This document shows positions 53,242-62,078 of a stretch of 64,000 nt of DNA, in pieces. The position numbers were made by a program, and so were the translations under genes. Source of the DNA: Flavobacterium gelidilacus DSM 15343. Lineage in GTDB: Bacteria > Bacteroidota > Bacteroidia > Flavobacteriales > Flavobacteriaceae. The notes under the pieces are model-generated. The model had not been told where the DNA came from and made no database searches. It saw nothing but the letters and a program-made list of their open reading frames with translations. The stretch lies in the NCBI RefSeq assembly GCF_000422685.1, contig NZ_AUGN01000004.1, positions 1 through 64,000 on the forward strand. The letters are read 5' to 3'. Numbering within the stretch: position 1 is the stretch's first letter; each line of letters starts with the position of its first letter.

Positions 53242-56200
53242 TTATTTAACAATGATTTTTTCAACTAAACCATCTTTAGTTTTGAGAAGATAAATTCCTT
53301 TTGGGTAATTCATTTCTAAACTGGATATATTTTCTTGTTCCGTAATTTTTCTTCCCGAAATGTCGAAAAGACTCACTGAAACTTCTCTGTTAAAATAAAC
53401 TATTCCATCTTTAACTGGATTTGGATAAACTATAAAAGCAGTAGATGTAGTAGTGAAATTTTCATTTGTTAAAACATCATTTGTAATTTCATAAACACTA
53501 ATTGTTGCACTTACTTCATTCGCCATTACGACCAATCCTTTTGCAAGAGGACTAACAGTTGGAGCAATATAAATGATTCCTTCTGGAGCTAAATCTCCAC
53601 CAACAGTTGCTAAGGTCCTGTTATTTTTATAAGACACAAATGTTGGCCCTAATGGATTTGTAATGTCATAGGTCATTAATCCACCAGTTCTTTCTAATGT
53701 AATAAAAGCATAAGTAGCACCATTTATTGTTGCAACAGTAATTCCTTCTGGTTCTGGACCTTTGTTGTCACTTCTATTTTTTAAATTATTGTTGTCGTTA
53801 CTTACATTGAATAAGGCTCCATAAGTAGGGTCATTTGCAGTAATTTTTTCAAAATCATCACCACTGTCAAAAACTATTTGTCCTGTTGTTGTATTCCAAA
53901 TACTAAAAGAACGTGCTCCAAAAACATGAATTTCATCAAAATCACCATCATTATCAGTATCACCAGTTGCATTAGTAACTGTTAATCTTCCTAGATTAGA
54001 ATTCATTTTAAGGATATCAGCATTAGGGAAAACTGTTGGATCTAAAACATATGAACTGCTACCAACTCGAACTTCTTCTGCTAAACCGTTGTAATCTCTT
54101 GCGTCACCTTCATTAGCAGTAACTAAATAAGTTGTTCCAGCAACTGTGTAATTAGCAATTGCATCGGGCATATACATTCCTTTAATAGGCCAATTTCCCA
54201 TAAATATTGCTCCAAATTGATCAGAACTGTCTAGTGTGTTTCCTGAAAGATTATGATCTTTTAATCCTAATGGACTAATAGCTGTAATTTGATTTGTAAC
54301 TAAATTAATAGTAGCAATTGCATTGTTTTCTTGTAAAGAAACCCAAGCCGTTAATCCATCATCTGCTATGGTAATGTATTCTGGTTCAACATCTTTAGAA
54401 ACTGTTGCACTAACTCCAAAAATACGAACACCACTAGTTCTTAAAGCTACTAATTGACTATCAAAAGCATTAAAGTTTAAATTTGTTACATCCGATTGCT
54501 GAACATTGTTAAATCCACCAGTAACATTTATGATTGAAATACTTCCTTCTGGATCAATTGTGTAATCATCATTTGGTTGTCCTTCGTTTGCTGTTAAAAC
54601 TTTTGTGCCATCTGGAGTAAATGTAATCATATCTGGTAGTACGCCTACTTCAACGATTGAACCAATTGTTCCATTTGTGTCCATAAAAACTACTTTTCCA
54701 TTGCCAAAATTAGCTCCTTCTATTGTTGCAGCTACAATGCCATTTTTAACAGTGATACTTGTTCCTCCTATTCCGTATGAAGATAAATCTATTGATTGGA
54801 TTGGAGTTATTGCTGATGGGTTTGAAAAGTTTAATACTTCAATTTTAGCTGCGGTTGAATTCATCACAAACAAACGTTGCGTTGTTGGATCATGAGCTAC
54901 AATTTCAGCCGAACCAGTTGCGTCCACTAAATAACTTGATAAATAGTTAATGTTTAATGCATTTGAAGCTGTTGGAGCATCAGTTTCATCATCTAAAATA
55001 TAAAGTAAGCTTTGAGAAATCCCATTAAGATTAGCTCCAGTTGGATTTAGAAGCTTTAAAACAAAATATGTATCTCCATTTGCAACCATATCATTGTTCA
55101 AAGTAATTGAAATAACTTGTGAAGTTGAATTAGCTGGAAAAGTTACGGTTTCATTTGTATAAACATATTCTGTTCCGTTTGTAGCTGTTCCTGAATTTAA
55201 AAGAATTGCAACATCAACAGTTACGATAGAAGCTGAAGCATTTGAAAGATTAATTGTAATTGAAGCAGTTCCATCATTTTCATTTATAATAGTAGTTTCA
55301 GTAGCAAAAGATAAATTTGAAGTAATAATAGGATTGAAAGTTCCAGGTGAAGCAAATACATCTAAACCAATTGATTGTCCAACTAAATTTGTTGCTGGTG
55401 CCCAATTTGTTCCATCATTTAAATTACCATTTGGATTCATTAATTCTAAAGAAGGACCATTTCCATCAGGTGATAATGGCCAAGGAGTTGCATCATCATA
55501 ATCAACTTGACTAATAATTACTCCAGTTGAATTTAAAATTTGAAGATTTTCGCCTCCATTTCCTAAAGCATTACTAATTCCTTGAGGCAAATCAATAAAG
55601 GAAGCCCCATAAAAAGCATCTGCACTTGTTTTGTCAGTTGCAAGTAAAACAATACCATTGGCAGCAAGGTTTAATTCTTCAAATTCGAAAATAAAGTTGC
55701 TTTCGTCTTTAACTTTAATTCCGCCTAAAGCAATTGTTGATGTTGAATTGTTATAAATTTCAATAAACTCCAATTGATTTGAATTTGCAGAAGGAGCATT
55801 ATACATAATTTCAGAAATAATTAATCCTGAAGATAAAGCATTGTAATATAAATTGGGGCTTACATAAGTTGGTGATAAAGCATTATTAGCCATGTCTTGA
55901 ACATTACTTACTGTTAATTGATAAGCACTTCCAACGGTAAAACCTGTATGAGTTAATTTGACAGAGTTCAATGTAGCATTATAAACAGCACTCGAAATTG
56001 TTAAGCTTGGAGCAAAAACATAATTTGCAATAGTTTCAGCTGTAGCTTGATTTAAACTTTCAGAGAAAATAATTTCAACTGAGTTTTGAGTCAATACATT
56101 TACAATAGCAACTGTTGGAGCAGAAGTATCGTTTGCAGAAATCACAAATTGAGTTGCATTAAATGGTAAATCTGGAGTTGTACCATTGTTGTGATCGTCA

Positions 56201-56793
56201 GCAGAAGTGTCTTCTGTTTGCCAATTAGCTAGATTGTTTAACTGAGATAAATATCCGTTAGCATCTAAACCAGTTCTAACACCGTTATAGTTTGCCATGT
56301 CAGTCCCTTCGGGTAAAGTAATAGCAGTAGTTCCTAAAGTTAAACCCGAATTTGTTAAATCTCCAAAACCAGTTGAAGAATTTGAAATTGCAGCTAACAT
56401 AGTTGAAACAGTTCTAGGAGAAGATCCTAAAAAAGCAAACATGGCATCACTTGAACTAGAAAGTCCACCAGCATTATTAACAGTGATACTTCCAATTGAT
56501 GGAGTAATCGTTGCGCTTACATTGTTAATTGAAATAATAGTTCCTGCTGGAATAATTGTAGCACCAGAAGACCATGTAAAATCTCCTTCGTCAGTACCAA
56601 AACTTGTTCCATTCCATTCAGAATCACAAAAAATGATAGTAGAATTTGCTGGAATTTCTTTAAAAGTCACAAATGCGATATCGTCATCGCCATCTGCATT
56701 AAACCCAACAAATGCAATGTCTCCAGCAGAAGTAAGCTGTGCTTGTACAAAGTAGGTTAGTAAACATAAAAGTAAAGTAAATTTAATTTTCAT
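53242..56793 (-). CDS. T9SS-secreted multidomain protein (choice-of-anchor I family)
   Basis: A 1183-residue secreted protein. After the signal (1-18, ends FVQA) come an N-terminal beta domain (IAFVGFNADGDDDIAF), a lamin-tail-like domain from about 321 (LIISEIMYNAPSANSNQ), a Calx-beta-like domain near 500-600 (NENDGTASITINL), then the choice-of-anchor I beta-propeller-like region from about 611 (GSAEIVAHDPTTQRLFV). A C-terminal type A sorting domain from about 1121 (VYPNPVKDG, then YPKGIYLLKT and VEKIIVK) directs secretion by T9SS. It is probably a surface or extracellular enzyme or adhesin of phosphatase/nuclease-like type, and the activity is unknown. Confidence 0.88.
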   Translation of the reverse strand: MKIKFTLLLCLLTYFVQAQLTSAGDIAFVGFNADGDDDIAFVTFKEIPANSTIIFCDSEWNGTSFGTDEGDFTWSSGATIIPAGTIISINNVSATITPSIGSITVNNAGGLSSSSDAMFAFLGSSPRTVSTMLAAISNSSTGFGDLTNSGLTLGTTAITLPEGTDMANYNGVRTGLDANGYLSQLNNLANWQTEDTSADDHNNGTTPDLPFNATQFVISANDTSAPTVAIVNVLTQNSVEIIFSESLNQATAETIANYVFAPSLTISSAVYNATLNSVKLTHTGFTVGSAYQLTVSNVQDMANNALSPTYVSPNLYYNALSSGLIISEIMYNAPSANSNQLEFIEIYNNSTSTIALGGIKVKDESNFIFEFEELNLAANGIVLLATDKTSADAFYGASFIDLPQGISNALGNGGENLQILNSTGVIISQVDYDDATPWPLSPDGNGPSLELMNPNGNLNDGTNWAPATNLVGQSIGLDVFASPGTFNPIITSNLSFATETTIINENDGTASITINLSNASASIVTVDVAILLNSGTATNGTEYVYTNETVTFPANSTSQVISITLNNDMVANGDTYFVLKLLNPTGANLNGISQSLLYILDDETDAPTASNALNINYLSSYLVDATGSAEIVAHDPTTQRLFVMNSTAAKIEVLNFSNPSAITPIQSIDLSSYGIGGTSITVKNGIVAATIEGANFGNGKVVFMDTNGTIGSIVEVGVLPDMITFTPDGTKVLTANEGQPNDDYTIDPEGSISIINVTGGFNNVQQSDVTNLNFNAFDSQLVALRTSGVRIFGVSATVSKDVEPEYITIADDGLTAWVSLQENNAIATINLVTNQITAISPLGLKDHNLSGNTLDSSDQFGAIFMGNWPIKGMYMPDAIANYTVAGTTYLVTANEGDARDYNGLAEEVRVGSSSYVLDPTVFPNADILKMNSNLGRLTVTNATGDTDNDGDFDEIHVFGARSFSIWNTTTGQIVFDSGDDFEKITANDPTYGALFNVSNDNNNLKNRSDNKGPEPEGITVATINGATYAFITLERTGGLMTYDITNPLGPTFVSYKNNRTLATVGGDLAPEGIIYIAPTVSPLAKGLVVMANEVSATISVYEITNDVLTNENFTTTSTAFIVYPNPVKDGIVYFNREVSVSLFDISGRKITEQENISSLEMNYPKGIYLLKTKDGLVEKIIVK

Positions 56794-56817
56794 AAGATAA
56801 GTTTATTGTTGTTTGTA

Positions 56818-56825
56818 CAAACTTA
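56818..56825 (-). promoter_or_regulatory. -7 box for the T9SS cargo gene
   Basis: TAAGTTTG on the minus strand, an exact TAnnTTTG match 24 nt upstream of the start codon. Confidence 0.5.
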
Positions 56826-56933
56826 CCTTATAAATGAGGTTGAAAGGGTTACCTCAAAATCATCAATTTATTTTTTTAACATTATTAAAATGTGTCTTAA
56901 AAATTAAGAAGTAAAGGAATTGTAAAATTGGGA

Positions 56934-57077
56934 CTAACTGTTTTTCTCTTCATTAAATTTACGAACAATAGCTTTTAATTTTTCAGCACGAGCCACTTTT
57001 TTAGCTTTTGCTTTGTCTTGTTCTTTGTGTAATTTATCGTTGTGTTTTTTGATGTTCTTTTCTGTATTTCTTCCCAT
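56934..57077 (-). CDS. small basic protein (47 aa)
   Basis: Found by direct translation. It starts MGRNTEKNIKKHNDKLHKEQ, continues DKAKAKKVARAEKLKAIVRK and ends FNEEKNS. It is highly charged, mostly helical and has no hydrophobic segment. From memory, similar short basic proteins are conserved in Flavobacterium. The function is unknown, possibly nucleic-acid or ribosome binding. Its ATG is 2 bp from the DUF1543 stop, so the two are co-transcribed. Confidence 0.75.
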   Translation of the reverse strand: MGRNTEKNIKKHNDKLHKEQDKAKAKKVARAEKLKAIVRKFNEEKNS

Positions 57078-57079
57078 AA

Positions 57080-57658
57080 TTATAAATTTAAGGTGTTTTT
57101 TTTGTCAAGTTTTAAATATCCAATATGTTTTTGGTCTTCTATTTCATTAGCAGTTTCTCTGATTTTTATTTGAAATTTTGATTTGAATTCTTCTGATAAG
57201 ATATCATTAATTCTATGAATGTCATCTACATCAATTCCAAATTTATCATCAATATGTGAAGCTCCTGCTCCTTCAAAACCACAATGTTTAAAAAAAGTAG
57301 TCTTCTTACTGTTCTTAATTGCTAAAGCTTTACTTTTTGCAACGGTCAAAACTTTATAATGATATTCTTCAAATTCATTTTCTTTATAACCACCTAGGTT
57401 AATAAAAAATAAATTTTCTGTATTTTCAATAGTTTGATTTCGATCTACTACTTCAATAGAAAAACCATCTATACAAGTAACTTTTTGCCAAGCATCAATA
57501 TGAATTTTACCTTTTGCTTCTGGCCAAAATTGTTTCATATACGGAATTAATTCAGCTAATGAGCTTCCTATTCCAAAAAAAATATCGTGTTGTTCTGTTA
57601 CCCTTCCTTTAGGTCTACAGCCCAACATTATCATATATAAATGATTCTTTTCTTTCAT
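57080..57658 (-). CDS. DUF1543 domain protein
   Basis: A 192-residue soluble protein with the DUF1543 landmarks EQHDIFFGIGSSLAEL, IPYMKQFWPEAKG and IHIDAWQKVTCIDGF, and a second half with YKVLTVAKSKALAIKNSKK. The function is unknown. A minus-strand -7 box, TACTTTTG (57663-57670), lies so close to the ATG that the transcript would be leaderless or nearly so. The 47-aa gene follows. Confidence 0.85.
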   Translation of the reverse strand: MKEKNHLYMIMLGCRPKGRVTEQHDIFFGIGSSLAELIPYMKQFWPEAKGKIHIDAWQKVTCIDGFSIEVVDRNQTIENTENLFFINLGGYKENEFEEYHYKVLTVAKSKALAIKNSKKTTFFKHCGFEGAGASHIDDKFGIDVDDIHRINDILSEEFKSKFQIKIRETANEIEDQKHIGYLKLDKKNTLNL

Positions 57659-57662
57659 TTTT

Positions 57663-57670
57663 CAAAAGTA
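57663..57670 (-). promoter_or_regulatory. -7 box at the DUF1543 start codon
   Basis: TACTTTTG on the minus strand ends 4 nt before the ATG. Transcription would begin at about the start codon, which suggests a leaderless mRNA. Confidence 0.4.
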
Positions 57671-57748
57671 CAAATTTTTGTTAAATAAAAAGTTTGGCAC
57701 GGCAATTGAATAAGTATTAAAATCGTTAATCAATTAAAAATAAATATC

Positions 57749-58264
57749 ATGAAAAAAATTACTCTTATTTTAGCTTTTATCGGAATGATAACACTAAACA
57801 GTTGTACCGTTAATGATACACCACCAGCACAAGTTCAGCAAATAAATAACACTTACGTAAGTGAAGTTTTTGAAGTAACTACTTCTTTTGGACCAAATAA
57901 TGATTTTAGTAAGTTGGTTACATTTAATCCAGCTATATATAATTCAGATACAGTTTTAGTTTACCATTTATATGATGTTGTTAACGGATCTGATGTTTGG
58001 AGAATAATGCCTCAAACCTATTATTTCGATGGCGGAGTAGAATTAGATTACAATTATGATTTTACAAGATATGATGTTAATCTTTTTTTAGATTCAAATG
58101 CTAACTTAGGTAGTTTTTCAACTGCTTGGACACAAAATCAAACATTTAGATTAGTAGTTGTTCCTGGCTCATTTAAAATGGCAAATAAAGTTGATTACTC
58201 AGATTACAACGCTACAATAGAAATGTTAGGTTATAAAGAATCAAAAATTAAAAAGTTAGATTAA
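57749..58264 (+). CDS. flavobacterial lipoprotein, unknown function
   Basis: A 171-residue lipoprotein (lipobox TLNSCTVND, C19). After a short linker the protein is rich in Tyr, Asp and Asn and looks like a beta-sandwich (YHLYDVVNGSDVWRIMPQTYY, then VDYSDYNATIEMLGYKES). Many Flavobacterium genomes have such proteins, but I cannot name a function. It is divergent from the DUF1543 gene and followed by a bidirectional terminator. Confidence 0.62.
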   Translation: MKKITLILAFIGMITLNSCTVNDTPPAQVQQINNTYVSEVFEVTTSFGPNNDFSKLVTFNPAIYNSDTVLVYHLYDVVNGSDVWRIMPQTYYFDGGVELDYNYDFTRYDVNLFLDSNANLGSFSTAWTQNQTFRLVVVPGSFKMANKVDYSDYNATIEMLGYKESKIKKLD

Positions 58265-58309
58265 AAAATTAAAAATAGTTTGTTAGTTTGGTTAGATTAG
58301 TTTGTTTTT

Positions 58310-58341
58310 AAAAGAGGTTGCTGAAAAGTAGCCTCTTTTTT
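58310..58341. terminator. bidirectional terminator
   Basis: AAAAGAGGTTGCT pairs with AGTAGCCTCTTTT with G-U pairs and T-rich flanks, between the lipoprotein gene and the convergent terC gene. Confidence 0.85.
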
Positions 58342-59287
58342 ATTTTTCATGTTTATCTCTGTATAAAGAATAGGCTATTCCTGCTAATAATGAAAAGGCA
58401 ATAAAACCTAAGGAAGCCCATTCTGGTAATTCAATATAATCGTGAGCTAACATTTTAATTCCAACAAACGTTAAAATTGCAATTAAACTATATTCAAGGT
58501 AACTGAATTTTTCTAACATATTAGCCAAAAAGAAATACATAGAACGTAAGCCTAAAATTGCAAAAATATTAGAACTAAAAACTAAAAAGCCATCAGAAGT
58601 AATGGCTAAAATTGCAGGAACACTATCCATAGCAAAAAGAACATCCATTAATTCAATTACAATAAGCGCAACAAATAAAGGGGTAGCAAATAAAATTTTA
58701 CGTTTTCTAACAAAAAAGTGTTCTCCTTCCATGTGCATGGTGATTGGCATCACCTTTCTCAAACCTTTAAAAACAAATGATTTTTTGGGATTAAAAACTT
58801 CTTCATCTTCTTTTTTAAACAACATTTTTGCAGCTGTAAAAATTAAAAATACACCAAAAACATAAACCATCCAACTGAATTTATTGATTAACATTACACC
58901 AAAGTAAATCATTAAACCTCTAAAAATTATTGCACCAAGAATTCCCCAAAACAAAACTCTATGTTGATATTTCTGTGGGATTTTAAACGATGAAAATATA
59001 ACAGCAATAACAAATATATTATCAACACTCAGCGAAAGTTCAATCAAATAACCTGTTATGAACTTCATGGAAGCTAATGTGGGTGTTATATTTGAAGGGT
59101 TTTCGATAAAACCATTGGAGTAAATCCAATAAATTACACCTGAAAATAAAAAGGATATAATGACCCAAATTCCTGTCCAAATTCCTGCTTCTTTAGAGCT
59201 TATTATATGCGGAGTTTTGTTAAAAACCCCTAAGTCTAAGGCCAAGAAAAATAGTATTGACGCAATAAAAATAATCCAAACTATCAT
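58340..59287 (-). CDS. TerC/Alx family membrane protein
   Basis: A 315-residue membrane protein with about nine helices. It has ELSLSVDNIFVIAVIFSSF and IELMDVLFAMDSVPAILAI, the acidic motifs of the TerC family that act in metal-ion (Mn2+) export. It is closer to Alx than to short TerC. The frame opens with a TTG at 59299, but the ATG at 59287 fits better. A -7 box TATATTTG (59309-59316, minus strand) lies just upstream. No clear manganese riboswitch is visible. Confidence 0.9.
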   Translation of the reverse strand: MIVWIIFIASILFFLALDLGVFNKTPHIISSKEAGIWTGIWVIISFLFSGVIYWIYSNGFIENPSNITPTLASMKFITGYLIELSLSVDNIFVIAVIFSSFKIPQKYQHRVLFWGILGAIIFRGLMIYFGVMLINKFSWMVYVFGVFLIFTAAKMLFKKEDEEVFNPKKSFVFKGLRKVMPITMHMEGEHFFVRKRKILFATPLFVALIVIELMDVLFAMDSVPAILAITSDGFLVFSSNIFAILGLRSMYFFLANMLEKFSYLEYSLIAILTFVGIKMLAHDYIELPEWASLGFIAFSLLAGIAYSLYRDKHEK

Positions 59288-59308
59288 AATTTCTACCAAT
59301 TTAAGTTA

Positions 59309-59316
59309 CAAATATA
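59309..59316 (-). promoter_or_regulatory. -7 box for terC
   Basis: TATATTTG on the minus strand, followed by TAAC, is an exact TAnnTTTG match 21 nt before the ATG at 59287. Confidence 0.5.
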
Positions 59317-59371
59317 ATGGATTACTTCTTTATTATTGAATTATCAATATTTTATTACTATTTTAATTTAA

Positions 59372-59387
59372 CCCTAAAATTTTAGGG
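59372..59387. promoter_or_regulatory. perfect palindrome upstream of glnN
   Basis: CCCTAAAATTTTAGGG is a perfect 16-bp inverted repeat. It ends 29 nt before the glnN -7 box and is centred about 50 bp from the expected start of transcription. It lies in the shared terC-glnN region. It is likely a regulator-binding site for nitrogen control (inference). Confidence 0.65.
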
Positions 59388-59416
59388 GCAAAAATATTTT
59401 TATTTGATTATTTGCT

Positions 59417-59424
59417 TATATTTG
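59417..59424 (+). promoter_or_regulatory. -7 box for glnN
   Basis: TATATTTG, followed by CATC, matches TAnnTTTG exactly. It leaves a leader of about 35 nt to the ATG at 59464. Confidence 0.65.
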
Positions 59425-59463
59425 CATCTAAATAACAGGGTATAACTTAAATTTTCAATAATT

Positions 59464-61653
59464 ATGTCAACAATTCGTTTTAGAGCACTTGAAAAAGCTA
59501 ATTCAAGAACACCAGTAAATGTAGAAGAATTAGATAAAAAATCAGTCATTTTTGGAAGCAATGTTTTTAATGATAAAACTATGCGTCAGTTTTTAACTTC
59601 TGAAGGTTATAAAGCTGTAAAAAGTGCTGTACAACACGGAACAAAGATTGACAGAAAGTTAGCAGATTATATTGCATTAGGGATGAAAGAATGGGCGCTT
59701 TCTAAAGGAGTGACTCATTATACACACTGGTTTCAACCCTTAACAGGTGGAACAGCTGAAAAACATGATGCGTTCTTCGAAACATCTTTTGATGGTTCTG
59801 ATCCTGTTGAAAAATTTGGTGGAGATCAATTGGTACAACAAGAGCCAGACGCTTCTTCTTTTCCAAATGGAGGAATTAGAAACACATTTGAAGCAAGAGG
59901 TTATACAGCTTGGGATCCAACATCGCCAGCATTTATTTATGGAACTACACTTTGTGTACCAACAGTTTTCGTTGCTTACACAGGAGAATCTTTAGATAAC
60001 AAAGCTCCATTATTAAGAGCATTAAATGCAATTGATGATGCTGCAACAGAAGTAGCAAAGTATTTCGATAAAAACGTTAAAAAAGTAACACCAACTTTAG
60101 GTTGGGAACAAGAATATTTCCTTGTTGATAGAGCATTGGCTAACTCACGTCCTGATATTATGGCGACAGGTAGAACTTTATTAGGTCACACTGCAGCAAA
60201 AGGACAACAATTAGATGATCACTATTTCGGTTCAATTCCAACTCGTGTATTAAATTATATGAGAGATTTAGAAAACGAATGTATGCTTTTAGGAATTCCA
60301 GTTAAAACTAGACATAATGAAGTAGCTCCAAGTCAGTTTGAATTAGCTCCAATTTTTGAAGAAACTAATTTAGCGGTGGACCATAATTCATTATTAATGG
60401 ATGTAATGCAAAAAGTTGCAGAACGTCATGAATATAAAGTTTTATTTCATGAAAAACCATACAAAGGAGTTAATGGATCAGGGAAACACAATAACTGGTC
60501 TTTAGCTACTGATACTGGAATTAATTTATTAGCTCCAGGAAAAACGCCAATGAGTAATCTTCAGTTCTTGACTTTCTTTATCAACACAATTAAGGCAGTT
60601 CACGATAATGAAGAATTATTAAGAGCTGCAATTGCTTCTGCAAGTAATGATCATAGATTAGGAGCTAATGAAGCACCACCAGCAATTATTTCGGTTTTTA
60701 TTGGTGCTCAGTTGACAAAGGTTTTAGCAGAATTAGAAGGTGTAACTAATGGAAAACTTTCTCCAGAAGAAAAAACTGATTTAAAATTAAATGTTGTTGG
60801 AAAAATTCCAGATGTATTGTTAGATAATACTGATAGAAACAGAACATCACCATTTGCTTTTACAGGAAATAAATTTGAATTTAGAGCCGTTGGTTCAACT
60901 GCAAATTGTGCTACTTCGATGACTACATTGAATGCAATGGTTGCAAGACAACTTATGGATTTCAAAAAAGAAGTTGATTCTTTAATCAAGAAAAAAGATT
61001 TAAAGAAAGACGAAGCTATTTTTAATGTGTTGAGAGAATATATTAAAGGTACTAAAAAAATCCTTTTTGAAGGAGATGGGTATAGTGAAGCTTGGGAAAT
61101 TGAAGCAAAAAAACGTGGATTAAGCAATCATAAAACAACACCAGAAGCATTAAAAGCTAAAGTTTCAAAAAAAGCAATGGATTTATTTGAAGGATTAAAC
61201 ATAATGAACCATGTTGAGGTTGAATCACGTTACGAAATTGAATTAGAAGAATATACTAAGAAAATTCAAATTGAAGGTAGAGTTCTAGGAGATATTGCTC
61301 GTAATCATGTAATTCCTACAGCTATTAAATACCAAAATACTTTAATAGAAAATGTTAGAGGTTTAAAAGAAATTTTCGGAAAAGAGTATGAAAAAGTAGC
61401 CAAAGAGCAAATTTCAATGATTAAGGAGATTTCTGGACATATTGAAGGAATTAATATAAATGTTGAAAAAATGATTGATGAGCGTAAGGAAGCAAACAAT
61501 TTAACTGACATTGAAAAAATGGCTGCTGCTTATTGTGATAAAGTAAAACCTTATTTTGAAATCATTAGAGAACACGCAGATAAATTAGAATTAATGGTTG
61601 ATGATGAAATGTGGACATTAACAAAATATAGAGAGCTGTTATTTTCAAAATAG
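59464..61653 (+). CDS. glnN: type III glutamine synthetase
   Basis: A 729-residue GSIII, which makes glutamine from glutamate, ammonia and ATP. It has the N-terminal MSTIRFRALEKAN, the THWFQPLTGGTAEKHDAFF block, the metal and glutamate sites GWEQEYFLVDRAL and RHNEVAPSQFELAPIFEETN, and the nucleotide site VNGSGKHNNWSL. GSIII is about 700 residues, unlike GSI (about 470), and is typical of Bacteroidota. A perfect palindrome upstream suggests nitrogen regulation. A terminator follows. Confidence 0.96.
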   Translation: MSTIRFRALEKANSRTPVNVEELDKKSVIFGSNVFNDKTMRQFLTSEGYKAVKSAVQHGTKIDRKLADYIALGMKEWALSKGVTHYTHWFQPLTGGTAEKHDAFFETSFDGSDPVEKFGGDQLVQQEPDASSFPNGGIRNTFEARGYTAWDPTSPAFIYGTTLCVPTVFVAYTGESLDNKAPLLRALNAIDDAATEVAKYFDKNVKKVTPTLGWEQEYFLVDRALANSRPDIMATGRTLLGHTAAKGQQLDDHYFGSIPTRVLNYMRDLENECMLLGIPVKTRHNEVAPSQFELAPIFEETNLAVDHNSLLMDVMQKVAERHEYKVLFHEKPYKGVNGSGKHNNWSLATDTGINLLAPGKTPMSNLQFLTFFINTIKAVHDNEELLRAAIASASNDHRLGANEAPPAIISVFIGAQLTKVLAELEGVTNGKLSPEEKTDLKLNVVGKIPDVLLDNTDRNRTSPFAFTGNKFEFRAVGSTANCATSMTTLNAMVARQLMDFKKEVDSLIKKKDLKKDEAIFNVLREYIKGTKKILFEGDGYSEAWEIEAKKRGLSNHKTTPEALKAKVSKKAMDLFEGLNIMNHVEVESRYEIELEEYTKKIQIEGRVLGDIARNHVIPTAIKYQNTLIENVRGLKEIFGKEYEKVAKEQISMIKEISGHIEGININVEKMIDERKEANNLTDIEKMAAAYCDKVKPYFEIIREHADKLELMVDDEMWTLTKYRELLFSK

Positions 61654-61670
61654 TTCATACTTAAGTTAAC

Positions 61671-61707
61671 AAAAGGGTTTATTCTTTATAGAGTAAACCC
61701 TTTTTTA
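61671..61707 (+). terminator. glnN terminator
   Basis: AAAAGGGTTTA (61671-61681) pairs with TAAACCCTTTT (61693-61703), followed by a T-run. Confidence 0.9.
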
Positions 61708-62078
61708 TGTTTAAATAGTTTTTTAACTATTTATTTTACAATTAATACATTTTTTAGAGTATCTTTTTAATAAAAAAATAACATTTTAACGATTGTTTTA
61801 CTTGTTTCATCGAAAATTTAGAGGTTTTAGCTAAAATAAATTTGGTAGTCTGAAAAATTATTTTAAATTTGAACTCAATGAGCGAAAGTTATGTTTCTAA
61901 CCTAAACTATTTATTAATAGTAGAGCATAACGAAAATTATACTTTTGTATAATTATGTAATTGTGTATCCCTGCAAGTACAAGATGTTTTTTTTTATTGA
62001 AGAAAAATAATTCTTTTAAATTTTAAAAGTTTTTTCAGCCCCAAATATTGAAATTGTAACCAATTAAATATTTATATT
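61708..62078 (+). other. long untranslated region before the curlin gene
   Basis: A 371-bp gene-free stretch. It holds two exact -7 boxes, TAAATTTG (61837-61844) and TACTTTTG (61940-61947). The first is preceded by the palindrome TTTTAGCTAAAA (61825-61836). The second lies in the loop and arm of an 8-bp inverted repeat (61935-61954). A T-run follows near 61985-61995. Either start gives a leader of roughly 130-235 nt, which leaves room for post-transcriptional control. No gene is seen, apart from a doubtful 24-codon frame. Confidence 0.55.

Noticed and set aside
59333..59341. Single TTATTGAAT near the terC promoter as a further member of the 21-bp repeat set
   Set aside because: It has no partner at 21 bp and its distance to the -7 box (16 bp) is wrong.
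61878..61952. 24-codon frame (starts MSESYVSNLNYLL) before the curlin gene
   Set aside because: It is short, shows no homology I recognise, and overlaps the second promoter and palindrome. Chance is the simplest explanation.
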